Of a DNA stretch of 64,000 bases, positions 1 through 7,800 are shown one piece after another. A model generated the notes under the pieces. The model worked only from the letters and a program-made list of their open reading frames with translations. It was not told the origin of the DNA and did no database searches. Location: the NCBI RefSeq assembly GCF_000023065.1, contig NC_012691.1:234501-298500 (forward strand), written 5' to 3'. The stretch is from Tolumonas auensis DSM 9187 (GTDB taxonomy: Bacteria > Pseudomonadota > Gammaproteobacteria > Enterobacterales > Aeromonadaceae). Made by a program: the position numbers and the translations under genes. Position 1 is the first letter of the stretch; every line of letters begins with the position of its first letter.

Positions 1-1281
1 TTTATTGGCGGGGAAGAGTCTATCCGGCTGGCACAATACGGCCGTTCGAATACCGGCCGCATGAAAACGCTCTATCGCCAGGGGCTGCATCACCGTTATG
101 GCAGCATGATGCAGGTGATTGCCGGAGTGCATTTCAATTTTTCCATGCCGGACAGCTTCTGGAATGAATGGCTATCGCTGCAGCAGCCGGAATGCTGTCA
201 GTGCAAACTGATTTCCGACAGTTATATGGGGCTGATCCGTAACGTGTACCGTTTTGGCTGGCTGATCCCTTATCTGTTCGGTGCGTCGCCGGCGCTGTGC
301 AGTTCATTCCTGCAGGGGCGTGATACCGGGCTGCCATTTGAACGGGTTGGCAAAGGTACACTTTATCTGCCGTATGCGACTTCGCTGCGGTTATCCGATT
401 TGGGGTATACCAACAAGTCACAAGCCAGTCTGAATATCAGCCACAATAATTTGCCGGACTATCTCACCTCAGTCCGTCGTGCGCTGGATACTAAAGATGA
501 AGCTTTCGCCGCGATGGGAATTAAGGTCGGCGATGAATACCGTCAGCTGAATGATCATGTGTTGCAGCTGGAAAATGAGTTGTATGCACCGATCCGTCCG
601 AAACGGACGCCGCGTTCCGGTGAGCGTGCCGTGGTGGCGCTGGAGCGGCGGGGCATTGATTACATTGAATTACGGACTCTGGATATCAATCCGTTCACAC
701 CGTTCGGTGTTGAACTGCAGCAGCTACGCTTCCTGGATCTGTTTCTGGTCTGGTGTCTGCTTCGTCCTTCACCGGTATTGGATGCAGCTGAAATTGAGCG
801 GAATCGTCACAACATGAGTCATGTTGCTCTGGAAGGCCGTCGTCCGGGGTTACAGTTAATGACCGCAGAAGGTGAATTACCATTGCGCGTATGGGGTGAA
901 CAGCTGTTTGATGAATTGCAGCTTGTGGCTCAGCTGTTGGATCGGGCTAATGGCCGGATTCATTACCAGCTGGCATTACAGGCTCAGCGAGATAAGCTGA
1001 TTGATCCGGATAAAACCTTGTCTGCGCAGGTATTAACGCATTTATTGCAGCATGATCTGGATAACGCGGAATTTGGTCGTCAGCAAGCGGAGTTGTTTCA
1101 TCAGCAACTGCAGCACGCGCCGCTGCAATACTGGGAAGCCAACTACTTTACTGATGAGGCGCAGGCTTCTTTACTGAAACAGGCTGAACTGGAAGCGGAT
1201 GATCATCAGTCCTTTGATGATTTTTTACGGCAATATCTGCAGTTGCCGCAAGCGGGTTATGCTCCCTGCGGCGTAGAGTAA
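1..1281 (+). CDS. gshA: Glutamate-cysteine ligase, 3' part (5' end outside window)
   Basis: This enzyme makes gamma-glutamylcysteine from glutamate and cysteine with ATP, the first step of glutathione synthesis in the cytoplasm. The frame is open from base 1, so the first ATG at 61 is internal. The opening residues read like the proteobacterial GshA segment with LAQYGRSNTGR followed by TLYRQGLHHRYG and ISGVH/IAGVHFNFS. About 426 residues are present against roughly 520 in E. coli GshA, so some 90 N-terminal residues lie to the left. It ends at TAA 1279-1281 before a GC-rich hairpin and converges on the yfcG-like gene. No frameshift is visible. Identification is by recognition of the family sequence. 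Confidence 0.95.
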   Translation, partial: FIGGEESIRLAQYGRSNTGRMKTLYRQGLHHRYGSMMQVIAGVHFNFSMPDSFWNEWLSLQQPECCQCKLISDSYMGLIRNVYRFGWLIPYLFGASPALCSSFLQGRDTGLPFERVGKGTLYLPYATSLRLSDLGYTNKSQASLNISHNNLPDYLTSVRRALDTKDEAFAAMGIKVGDEYRQLNDHVLQLENELYAPIRPKRTPRSGERAVVALERRGIDYIELRTLDINPFTPFGVELQQLRFLDLFLVWCLLRPSPVLDAAEIERNRHNMSHVALEGRRPGLQLMTAEGELPLRVWGEQLFDELQLVAQLLDRANGRIHYQLALQAQRDKLIDPDKTLSAQVLTHLLQHDLDNAEFGRQQAELFHQQLQHAPLQYWEANYFTDEAQASLLKQAELEADDHQSFDDFLRQYLQLPQAGYAPCGVE

Positions 1282-1295
1282 ACATATCATCTAAC

Positions 1296-1315
1296 ACCCG
1301 CCTGTAAAGGCGGGT
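1296..1315. terminator. Hairpin between gshA and yfcG-like gene
   Basis: ACCCGCCT (1296-1303) and AGGCGGGT (1308-1315) form a perfect 8-bp stem with a 4-base loop between two convergent genes. There is no long T tract on either side, so it is a probable but not textbook bidirectional terminator. Confidence 0.55.
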
Positions 1316-1993
1316 TCATCCCTGCAGATGTTGTTCCAATAATTCCCGTAGCTGTGCTTCGGTCAGGCTGGTTTCCCAGTCGAAATCGGCATATTTGTGC
1401 ATGCCACGCTGCACATCATCACGGGCCGCCATGGTTTCCAGATAGCGTGCAATATGCGGGAACTGCCAGATATCCTGCTTCTGATGTTCGTATAGTGTGA
1501 TCCAGGGATAGATCGCCATATCGGCGATCGAATACTCATCGCTCGCGACATAGGTTTTATTAGCCAGTTGTTTATTTAACACCCCATATAACCGCGCCGT
1601 CTCTTCGGTATAGCGTTTAATACCATACGGTACTATCTCTGCCGCATAATGGTTGAAGTGGTGGTTTTGCCCGGCCATTGGCCCGAGGCCACCGATTTGC
1701 CAGTGCAGCCACTGTAAGACGGCATAACGGTCTGAACCATTGGCGGGTAAAAACTGACCATGTTTCTCCGCCAGATATGTCAGGATGGCGCCGGATTCGA
1801 AAATCTCAATGCCGGTGTCATGATCAATCAGTGCCGGGATACGGTTATTCGGGGAGATGGCCAGAAAGCTGGGCAGGAATTGATCACCCTTACGGATGTT
1901 GATCGGAATGACCTGATAGGGCACGTTGAGTGCTTCCAGCATCAGGGTGACTTTCTTGCCGTTCGGCGTCGGTGCATAGAACAAAGTATACAT
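1316..1993 (-). CDS. yfcG: Glutathione S-transferase family protein, YfcG-like disulfide-bond oxidoreductase
   Basis: The 225-residue protein has an N-terminal thioredoxin-like GST domain (LFYAPTPNGKK, then SPNNRIPALID and FESGAILTYLAEK) and a C-terminal helical domain with GGLGPMAGQNHHFNHYA. This pattern is typical of E. coli YfcG, a GST-fold protein with glutathione-dependent disulfide reductase activity. The reading frame can be extended to a GTG at 2014. I prefer the ATG at 1993 because AAGGG sits about 6 bases upstream and the family begins at this point. The neighbour gshA makes the glutathione precursor, but the two genes are convergent, so they are not an operon. Substrate is not deducible from sequence. 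Confidence 0.88.
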   Translation of the reverse strand: MYTLFYAPTPNGKKVTLMLEALNVPYQVIPINIRKGDQFLPSFLAISPNNRIPALIDHDTGIEIFESGAILTYLAEKHGQFLPANGSDRYAVLQWLHWQIGGLGPMAGQNHHFNHYAAEIVPYGIKRYTEETARLYGVLNKQLANKTYVASDEYSIADMAIYPWITLYEHQKQDIWQFPHIARYLETMAARDDVQRGMHKYADFDWETSLTEAQLRELLEQHLQG

Positions 1994-2330
1994 ATCGGGC
2001 CCTTGCTGAGTCACAAATGGGAGCGAGCATAGCTTACTGTATCGCCATTAAGCGCGATCGTAAACCATCCCCGGCAGATCCTGCTGATCTTTGAATGTCC
2101 CCACATTTTGTGTAAATAAACCGCAGTAAGCGTTATCTCCGTCACAGACAAATATATATAAATATCGGCCTGATTTTTCTCTATCACAAGCTATTGGTTA
2201 TTGTCTGCTTACTTTAATTTCATAATTGGCACATTAATTCCGTTAAATATTATCCATGCCGAAACCTTATATAGTTTGCTTACACCAGAACAAATACAAA
2301 TAGCAACCACACTGCTAAGGAGAAATAAAG
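1994..2330. promoter_or_regulatory. Divergent intergenic region before malate locus
   Basis: This 337-base AT-rich stretch separates the yfcG-like gene from the 2HCT transporter. It must hold the promoters of both. It contains an AT run at 2150-2165 (AATATATATAAATAT) and a possible -10 (TATAGT, about 2270-2275) roughly 55 bases before the transporter ATG. I could not identify a convincing operator for the downstream response regulator. No credible gene lies in it. Confidence 0.35.
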
Positions 2331-3668
2331 ATGAGCGAAACAAATCCATCATCTGTACTAGAGGGAAGCGGGCAAATAAGAGAGCCCGGCGTTTTTGGTA
2401 AATTAATGGATATCAAGGTTGGGGTTATTTCATTGCCCGTTTACCTTGTGTTATCGTTTATTGTTTTAATGGCGGCAAAAACAGGAAATCTGCCAAATGA
2501 TTTAATTGGTGGTTTTGCCGTTATTATGGTACTGGGTTTAATTTTGAGTGAATTAGGCATGAAATTGCCAATTCTGAAAAATATCGGTGGTCCGGCTATT
2601 CTGGCACTGATGGTTCCATCATTCCTGGTCTATTGGCAGGTACTGCCGTCTGGTGTGCTGGATTCAGTCACCACGCTGATGAAGAAAGCCAACTTCCTGT
2701 ATCTGTATATCTCTATTCTGGTCTGCGGCAGTATGCTGGGGATGCATCGTCAGACGCTGGTCAATGGTCTGGCCCGTATCTTTATTCCGATGATTATCGG
2801 TACTGTGGTGGCGATTGCTACCGGTCTGCTGGTCGGTGTCGCACTGGGTTACAGCGTACATCACACGATTTTCTACATCATCGTGCCTATTATCTGCGGC
2901 GGTGTTGGTGAAGGTATTCTGCCGTTATCCATTGCTTATTCAGGCATTCTGGGTCCGGAAGCCGGTACTTTCGTGGCACAAATGATCCCTGCGGCTGTTA
3001 TCGGTAATATCGTGGCTATCATCGCTGCGGGTCTGCTAAAGCGTATTGGTGACCGTAATCCGGCCTACAGTGGCGATGGTGTTCTGGTTAAATCCAGCGA
3101 AAATCTGGCCAATATGCCTTCTGCCGCGGATAAACCAATCGACTTCTCTATCATGGGCGCCGGCCTGCTGATGGCGTGCTCCTTCTTTATCGTTGGTACT
3201 GTCTTGGCGCACTTTATCGGTATCCCTGGTCCAATTATCATGATCCTGGCTGCGGCAAGTGCCAAAGCGCTGAAACTGATCCCTGAGAAACTGGAAACCG
3301 GTGCATTCCAGCTGTACAAATTCATTGCCGGTAACCTGACATGGCCGCTGATGGTGGGTCTGGGCATGCTGTATGTTCCGCTGAAAGACGTCGCTGCCAT
3401 CATCTCTCTGCCTTATGTTCTGACTTGTATCGCGATTGTGGTTTCAATGATTATTTCAGGTTTCTATGTTGGCATGAAAATCAACATGTACCCGGTAGAA
3501 GCAGCCATTGTTACCGGTTGCCGTGGTGGTCTGGGTGGTACTGGCGACGTAGCCATTCTGTCTGCTGCCAACCGTATGTCTTTAATGCCATTCGCACAAA
3601 TTTCAACCCGTATCGGCGGCGCGGCAACAGTAATTGGCGCAACCATTCTTCTGCAGATGTGGCACTAA
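2331..3668 (+). CDS. 2-hydroxycarboxylate transporter family (CitS/MaeP-like) malate/citrate symporter
   Basis: This 445-residue inner-membrane protein belongs to the 2-hydroxycarboxylate transporter (2HCT) family, which imports malate, citrate or related acids with Na+ or H+, or exchanges them for lactate. It has about eleven hydrophobic segments from residue 30 onward. Both re-entrant-loop signatures of the family are visible: GGVGEG near residue 190 and RGGLGGTGD near residue 400. An AAGGAG ribosome-binding site lies 8-9 bases before the ATG at 2331. The next gene is a malic enzyme, which argues for malate as the physiological substrate; citrate cannot be excluded. The following sensor/regulator pair is of the type that controls such transporters. 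Confidence 0.9.
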   Translation: MSETNPSSVLEGSGQIREPGVFGKLMDIKVGVISLPVYLVLSFIVLMAAKTGNLPNDLIGGFAVIMVLGLILSELGMKLPILKNIGGPAILALMVPSFLVYWQVLPSGVLDSVTTLMKKANFLYLYISILVCGSMLGMHRQTLVNGLARIFIPMIIGTVVAIATGLLVGVALGYSVHHTIFYIIVPIICGGVGEGILPLSIAYSGILGPEAGTFVAQMIPAAVIGNIVAIIAAGLLKRIGDRNPAYSGDGVLVKSSENLANMPSAADKPIDFSIMGAGLLMACSFFIVGTVLAHFIGIPGPIIMILAAASAKALKLIPEKLETGAFQLYKFIAGNLTWPLMVGLGMLYVPLKDVAAIISLPYVLTCIAIVVSMIISGFYVGMKINMYPVEAAIVTGCRGGLGGTGDVAILSAANRMSLMPFAQISTRIGGAATVIGATILLQMWH

Positions 3669-3732
3669 TATCTGAAGTTAATACGGCTGAATAAAACAAA
3701 TTAATATCTGACTAATTCTGAGAGTGAATATT

Positions 3733-5166
3733 ATGACTATTAATGCGGCTAAACATCACAATTATATTGTTCGTGCTATCGGTGGTGAGAAGATTAAATA
3801 TGTGAATGAAATCATTCAGGGTATTGAATCTAATAAAGGCGAAATCAAGAAAATTGAAGCGGCGTACAAAGAAAATAAAGATAAATCAGTATTAGTGCAT
3901 TTCCATGTTAATGATCTGACCAGTATCGCACAGATAAAAGATAATCTGGAAAATCGCTTTGGTGAGGCGGATATTCAGTTTATGGATGAAATAACCCATC
4001 TGCACCTTGGCGGTAAACTGGAAACCACGCTGAAACACAGTATCGACACCATGGCCGATCTGGCCAAAGTGTATACCCCGGGGGTCGCGCAGGTTTGTAT
4101 GGAGATCGCGCATAATCCGGAACGCGCCTATGACCTGACCGTGAAGAAAAATACGGTCGCCGTGGTTTCTGATGGGACGGCGGTGCTGGGTCTGGGTGAT
4201 ATCGGTCCGGAAGCGGCGATGCCGGTCATGGAAGGTAAAGCGGCGCTGTTCAAACAGTTTGCCGGTGTGGATGCCTTCCCGATTTGTCTGGATACCAAAG
4301 ACACGGAAGAGATCATCATGATCGTGAAGGCGCTGGCACCTACGTTCGGTGGTATCAATCTGGAAGATATTTCTGCGCCACGTTGTTTCGAAATTGAAGA
4401 ACGCCTGAAGCAGGAGCTGGATATTCCGGTGTTCCATGATGATCAGCACGGCACGGCGGTGACTGTGCTGGCCGGTTTCCTCAATGCACTGAAAGTGTGT
4501 GAGAAAAACATCGCTGATGTGAAAGTGGTTCTGGTGGGGATTGGTGCGGCGGGGATTGCTGTTTCCAAAATGCTGCTGAATGCCGGTGTGAAAAATCTGA
4601 TTGGGGTTGATCGCAACGGAGCGATTCACCGTGGTGAACCGTATTCAAACGAGAGCTGGAACGAATATGCGCGTCTGACTAATCCGGACAATCTGCAGGG
4701 TCCATTGTCTGACGTGATTGAAGGGGCGGATGTGTTTATCGGTCTGTCTGGCCCGGGCGTGCTGAAAGTCGATTATCTGAAGACGATGGCGAAAGATCCG
4801 ATCGTGTTTGCGATGGCAAATCCGGCGCCGGAAATTTCACCGGAAGAAGCGGCACCGTATGTCCGTGTCATGGCAACCGGACGTTCTGATTATCCGAATC
4901 AGCTGAACAATGTGCTGTGCTTCCCGGGGATCTTCCGTGGTGCGCTGGATTGCGGTGCCCGTCAGATCACTGAAGAGATGAAACTGGAAGTCGCGAAAGC
5001 CATTGCGTCAGCGGTCTCTGATGAAGAACTGTCAGAAACCTACATCATTCCGGACATCTTCAATAAAGAGGTGGTGAAACGGGTGAGAGATGCGGTGGTT
5101 GAAACGGCTCACCGTACTGGTATGGCCAGAATCAGAAACAATAAACTGGAAAGTCTTACTGTTTAA
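3733..5166 (+). CDS. NAD(P)-dependent malic enzyme with N-terminal ACT-like domain
   Basis: The enzyme decarboxylates malate to pyruvate and CO2 with reduction of NAD(P). The 477 residues comprise an N-terminal extension of about 90 residues with ACT-like character (HNYIVRAIGGEKIKYVNEI..., VLVHFHVND). The malic enzyme core follows: YTPGVAQVC, the Lys/Asp-rich active site around VSDGTAVLGLGDIGPEAAMPVMEGKA (shown here in shortened form), FHDDQHGTA, and the dinucleotide site GIGAAG. Cores without the extension are usually about 390 residues. The ATG at 3733 is preferred to GTG 3724 because GAGAGTG lies 6-8 bases before it. It lies 64 bases after the transporter gene, almost certainly in the same operon. 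The extension suggests allosteric control, which is inference. Confidence 0.92.
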   Translation: MTINAAKHHNYIVRAIGGEKIKYVNEIIQGIESNKGEIKKIEAAYKENKDKSVLVHFHVNDLTSIAQIKDNLENRFGEADIQFMDEITHLHLGGKLETTLKHSIDTMADLAKVYTPGVAQVCMEIAHNPERAYDLTVKKNTVAVVSDGTAVLGLGDIGPEAAMPVMEGKAALFKQFAGVDAFPICLDTKDTEEIIMIVKALAPTFGGINLEDISAPRCFEIEERLKQELDIPVFHDDQHGTAVTVLAGFLNALKVCEKNIADVKVVLVGIGAAGIAVSKMLLNAGVKNLIGVDRNGAIHRGEPYSNESWNEYARLTNPDNLQGPLSDVIEGADVFIGLSGPGVLKVDYLKTMAKDPIVFAMANPAPEISPEEAAPYVRVMATGRSDYPNQLNNVLCFPGIFRGALDCGARQITEEMKLEVAKAIASAVSDEELSETYIIPDIFNKEVVKRVRDAVVETAHRTGMARIRNNKLESLTV

Positions 5167-5183
5167 TCAAGGGATATAAAAGC

Positions 5184-5226
5184 GCACGTTCCACACTATT
5201 TATTCAGGGGTAGCGGTGGAACGTGC
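5184..5226. terminator. Long-loop hairpin after malic enzyme gene
   Basis: GCACGTTCCAC (5184-5194) and GTGGAACGTGC (5216-5226) are perfect 11-base inverted repeats with a 21-base loop containing TTCAGGGGTAG. It lies between the malic enzyme stop and the sensor kinase. There is no T tract, so it may be an attenuator or mRNA-stabilising structure instead of a simple terminator. Confidence 0.5.
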
Positions 5227-5290
5227 GGGATCTAACAATCCCGGTGTTGTGACGCAGGTAGAATAGGCGTCATTACAAAGTAAGGAAAAA

Positions 5291-6907
5291 TTGTCAGTGT
5301 TAAAGCAAACCCCGCCGCTAAAACTACGCACCACTATTACGTTATTAGTCTGTTCCGTCATTGCATTAGTCTTATTTGTTGTGCATTCCGTCTATCTGAC
5401 ACAATCAACCGAACAAACCCGATTCAGTCTGGAAGACAAGGCAAAAGCGGTTTTGCATACGCTGACGGCTGCCCCATTCATTGCCAGCGCGCTGAGTAAC
5501 GGGGGAGACAAAGCGGCACTGCAGGACTATATCGAACAGGTCCGGCAGCAAAACGAGCTCTTGTTTATCGTGGTGATGGATATGCAGGGGATCCGGCATA
5601 CGCATCCTGATCCGTCACTGATTGGTAAGCATTTTATTGGTGGTGATGAGGTCAAGGCTCTGCATGGTCAGGAATCGATCTCCGAGGCAAAAGGTACGCT
5701 GGGGCCATCCTTGCGTATCATCAGTCCGTTATTTGATGCACGGCATCAGCAGATCGGTGCGATCGCAGTCGGGATCTCGACCGAGAAGATCCAGGAAATT
5801 ATTGCGGCGAATCGCTGGTTTGCATACTGGGCGATTGCGTTCGGTGGTCTTGTCGGTTCGTTCGGCGCCTTTTTTCTGGCGCGGAAGATCAAAAAAATCA
5901 TGTTCGGCATGGAGCCATCAGAAATTGCCAGTCTGCTGGAAGAGCGCAATGCCATGCTGCAATCCATCCGTGAAGGCATTATCGCTGTGAACGCCGACGA
6001 AAAAATCACGCTCATCAATGATGAAGCAAAACGTCTGCTGCGGCAGAATGGGGAACTGGAGAATCTGCTGCTGACAGAAAGCAGCAAACACTGGCCGGCA
6101 TTGCTGCATCTGCGACAGGTACTGGCAACCGGACAGGCCCGGCAGGATGAAGAGATCGAATTTAACGGCAGTACCCTGCTGACCAACAGTGTACCGGTGC
6201 GCGTCAATGGCAAAGTCACCGGCGCGGTGGTGACGTTCCGTGACAAAACCGAAATCAGCCAGCTGCTGCAGCGGCTGAGCGGGATCTCGCATTACGCCGA
6301 GGCGCTGCGGGTGCAGGCACATGAATTCATGAACAAGCTGCATGTCATTCTTGGTATGGTCAATATCCGGGCTTATGATCAGCTGGAAAACTACATCATG
6401 GATACCGCCAATTATTATCATGCCGAAGTGGGCTCACTGATCCGTCAGATTAAAGATCCGGTCATTGCCGGATTTATTCTCGGGAAAATGAATCGCGGGC
6501 GTGAAATCGGCATCGATGTTAATGTCACACCAACCAGTTATCTGCCGGAATCAGCAGAATCGGAAGTGACACATGAGCTGGTCACTGTGCTGGGCAATCT
6601 GCTGGAAAATGCGATGGATGCGCTTGAGGGCAGTGATTCGGCGGCTATCGTCCTGACTTTTGATCATGATGATGGTCATCTGCGCTGTACTGTGAGTGAT
6701 AATGGTCAGGGCATAGAGCCTGCCGTGGCCGCGCATATCTTTGAGCATGGTTTTTCCACAAAAGGCACCCGCCGGGGGATTGGCTTGTTCTTGGTCCGGC
6801 AGAGCCTGGAAAAGCTGGGCGGCACCATTGAATGTCAGTCTAAACCCGGTGAAGGCACGCGTTTTATTGTTTCCCTACCTTATGCCAGCAAGGAGTGTGG
6901 TTTGTGA
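5291..6907 (+). CDS. CitA/DcuS-family sensor histidine kinase
   Basis: This membrane sensor of about 538 residues probably senses extracellular malate or citrate. Visible parts are: transmembrane helix 1 at residues 15-35, a periplasmic PAS-like (PASp/CACHE) domain to about 175, transmembrane helix 2 (about 177-200), a cytoplasmic PAS domain (MLQSIREGIIAVNADEKITLIND), a phosphoacceptor helix (VQAHEFMNKLHVI), and HATPase motifs LLENAMDAL, DNGQGIEP and GIGLFLV. AAGGA at 5282-5286 precedes a TTG at 5291 and a GTG at 5297. Spacing slightly favours the GTG, so the exact start is open. The stop overlaps the regulator gene (GTGA), showing translational coupling. The linkage to transporter and malic enzyme matches the mae-type loci known in lactobacilli. 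Confidence 0.9.
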   Translation: MSVLKQTPPLKLRTTITLLVCSVIALVLFVVHSVYLTQSTEQTRFSLEDKAKAVLHTLTAAPFIASALSNGGDKAALQDYIEQVRQQNELLFIVVMDMQGIRHTHPDPSLIGKHFIGGDEVKALHGQESISEAKGTLGPSLRIISPLFDARHQQIGAIAVGISTEKIQEIIAANRWFAYWAIAFGGLVGSFGAFFLARKIKKIMFGMEPSEIASLLEERNAMLQSIREGIIAVNADEKITLINDEAKRLLRQNGELENLLLTESSKHWPALLHLRQVLATGQARQDEEIEFNGSTLLTNSVPVRVNGKVTGAVVTFRDKTEISQLLQRLSGISHYAEALRVQAHEFMNKLHVILGMVNIRAYDQLENYIMDTANYYHAEVGSLIRQIKDPVIAGFILGKMNRGREIGIDVNVTPTSYLPESAESEVTHELVTVLGNLLENAMDALEGSDSAAIVLTFDHDDGHLRCTVSDNGQGIEPAVAAHIFEHGFSTKGTRRGIGLFLVRQSLEKLGGTIECQSKPGEGTRFIVSLPYASKECGL

Positions 6908-7626
6908 TTAATGTACTGATTGTCGATGATGATCCTATGGTGGCTGAACTGAACCGTCGTTATCTGGAACAGGTGGACGGTTTCCGCTGGCTGGGGTCTG
7001 TATCCACGATTCAGGCGGCGAAACAGAAACTGCTGGAGAGTGAGCCGCCGATCGATCTGGTACTGCTGGATATTTATATGCAGAAGGATAACGGTCTTGA
7101 TCTGTTACCGGTGATCCGCCAGATGCCAAACAATATTGATGTGATCATGATTTCTTCTGCCAGTGACATGCCGGCCATTAAAAAAGCGTTACGGTATGGC
7201 GTGGTCGATTATTTGATCAAACCGTTTCAGTTCGCCCGTTTTCAGGAGGCGTTGTCCGCCTACCGGGAAGAGCGTCAGATGCTGGCACAGCGGGAAGAGT
7301 TAAATCAGTCCGAACTGGATAACCTGATCCGGCGCAGTAACAGTCGCCCAGCATCAGAAAAGCTCAGGCTGCCGAAAGGCTTAACCCGGTTGACGCTGCA
7401 AGCAGTATGGGAATGGATCAAGCAGGGGCATAGACAGGGCTTTTCCACCGAGGAAATGGCGAATGAGATTGGTATTTCGCGCGTATCCTGCCGTAAATAT
7501 CTGGTGTATATGGCAGAGATCGGTGTGCTGGATACCGACATTTTTTATGGTTCTGTGGGGCGGCCGGTTTATTTGTATAAGCTGGTTCCTGCCAAGGTTG
7601 AAATCATGGATACACTGCTCCGCTAG
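6904..7626 (+). CDS. CitB/DcuR-family response regulator
   Basis: The 240-residue protein is the partner of the preceding sensor. Its receiver domain shows the acidic pocket D8-D10, phosphoacceptor D56 in LVLLDIYM, the SS/T position in MISSASD and the conserved Lys in DYLIKPF. The C-terminal part carries the helix-turn-helix of the DcuR/CitB group (GFSTEEMANEIGISRVSCRKYL). The GTG at 6904 is chosen instead of the in-frame GTG at 6895 because AGGAG (6891-6895) then lies 8 bases upstream; the start overlaps the kinase stop as GTGA. It probably activates the upstream transporter-malic enzyme genes when the sensor detects substrate. That target is inferred from position. Confidence 0.92.
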   Translation: MINVLIVDDDPMVAELNRRYLEQVDGFRWLGSVSTIQAAKQKLLESEPPIDLVLLDIYMQKDNGLDLLPVIRQMPNNIDVIMISSASDMPAIKKALRYGVVDYLIKPFQFARFQEALSAYREERQMLAQREELNQSELDNLIRRSNSRPASEKLRLPKGLTRLTLQAVWEWIKQGHRQGFSTEEMANEIGISRVSCRKYLVYMAEIGVLDTDIFYGSVGRPVYLYKLVPAKVEIMDTLLR

Positions 7627-7800
7627 CTAATTTTTATTTCAATTTCTGAACGGATGTCTGTTTGCCGGGCGAGGATTTCATTTATTATTGATCTGCATAA
7701 TACATGTGTCGTTTGCGTCTGATTTTCCTGCCTTTTAATTAAATATGGCGGCAAGGTCATGTGTATTGAATTGGCTGACTCAATAATGGACTTCTCGTGA

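Noticed and set aside
2201-2401. 66-codon frame before the 2HCT transporter
   Set aside because: Overlaps the real gene's start in another frame and lacks a ribosome-binding site.
3892-4629. 245-codon minus-strand frame in the malic enzyme gene
   Set aside because: Antisense shadow; rich in His, Arg and Gln with no domain.
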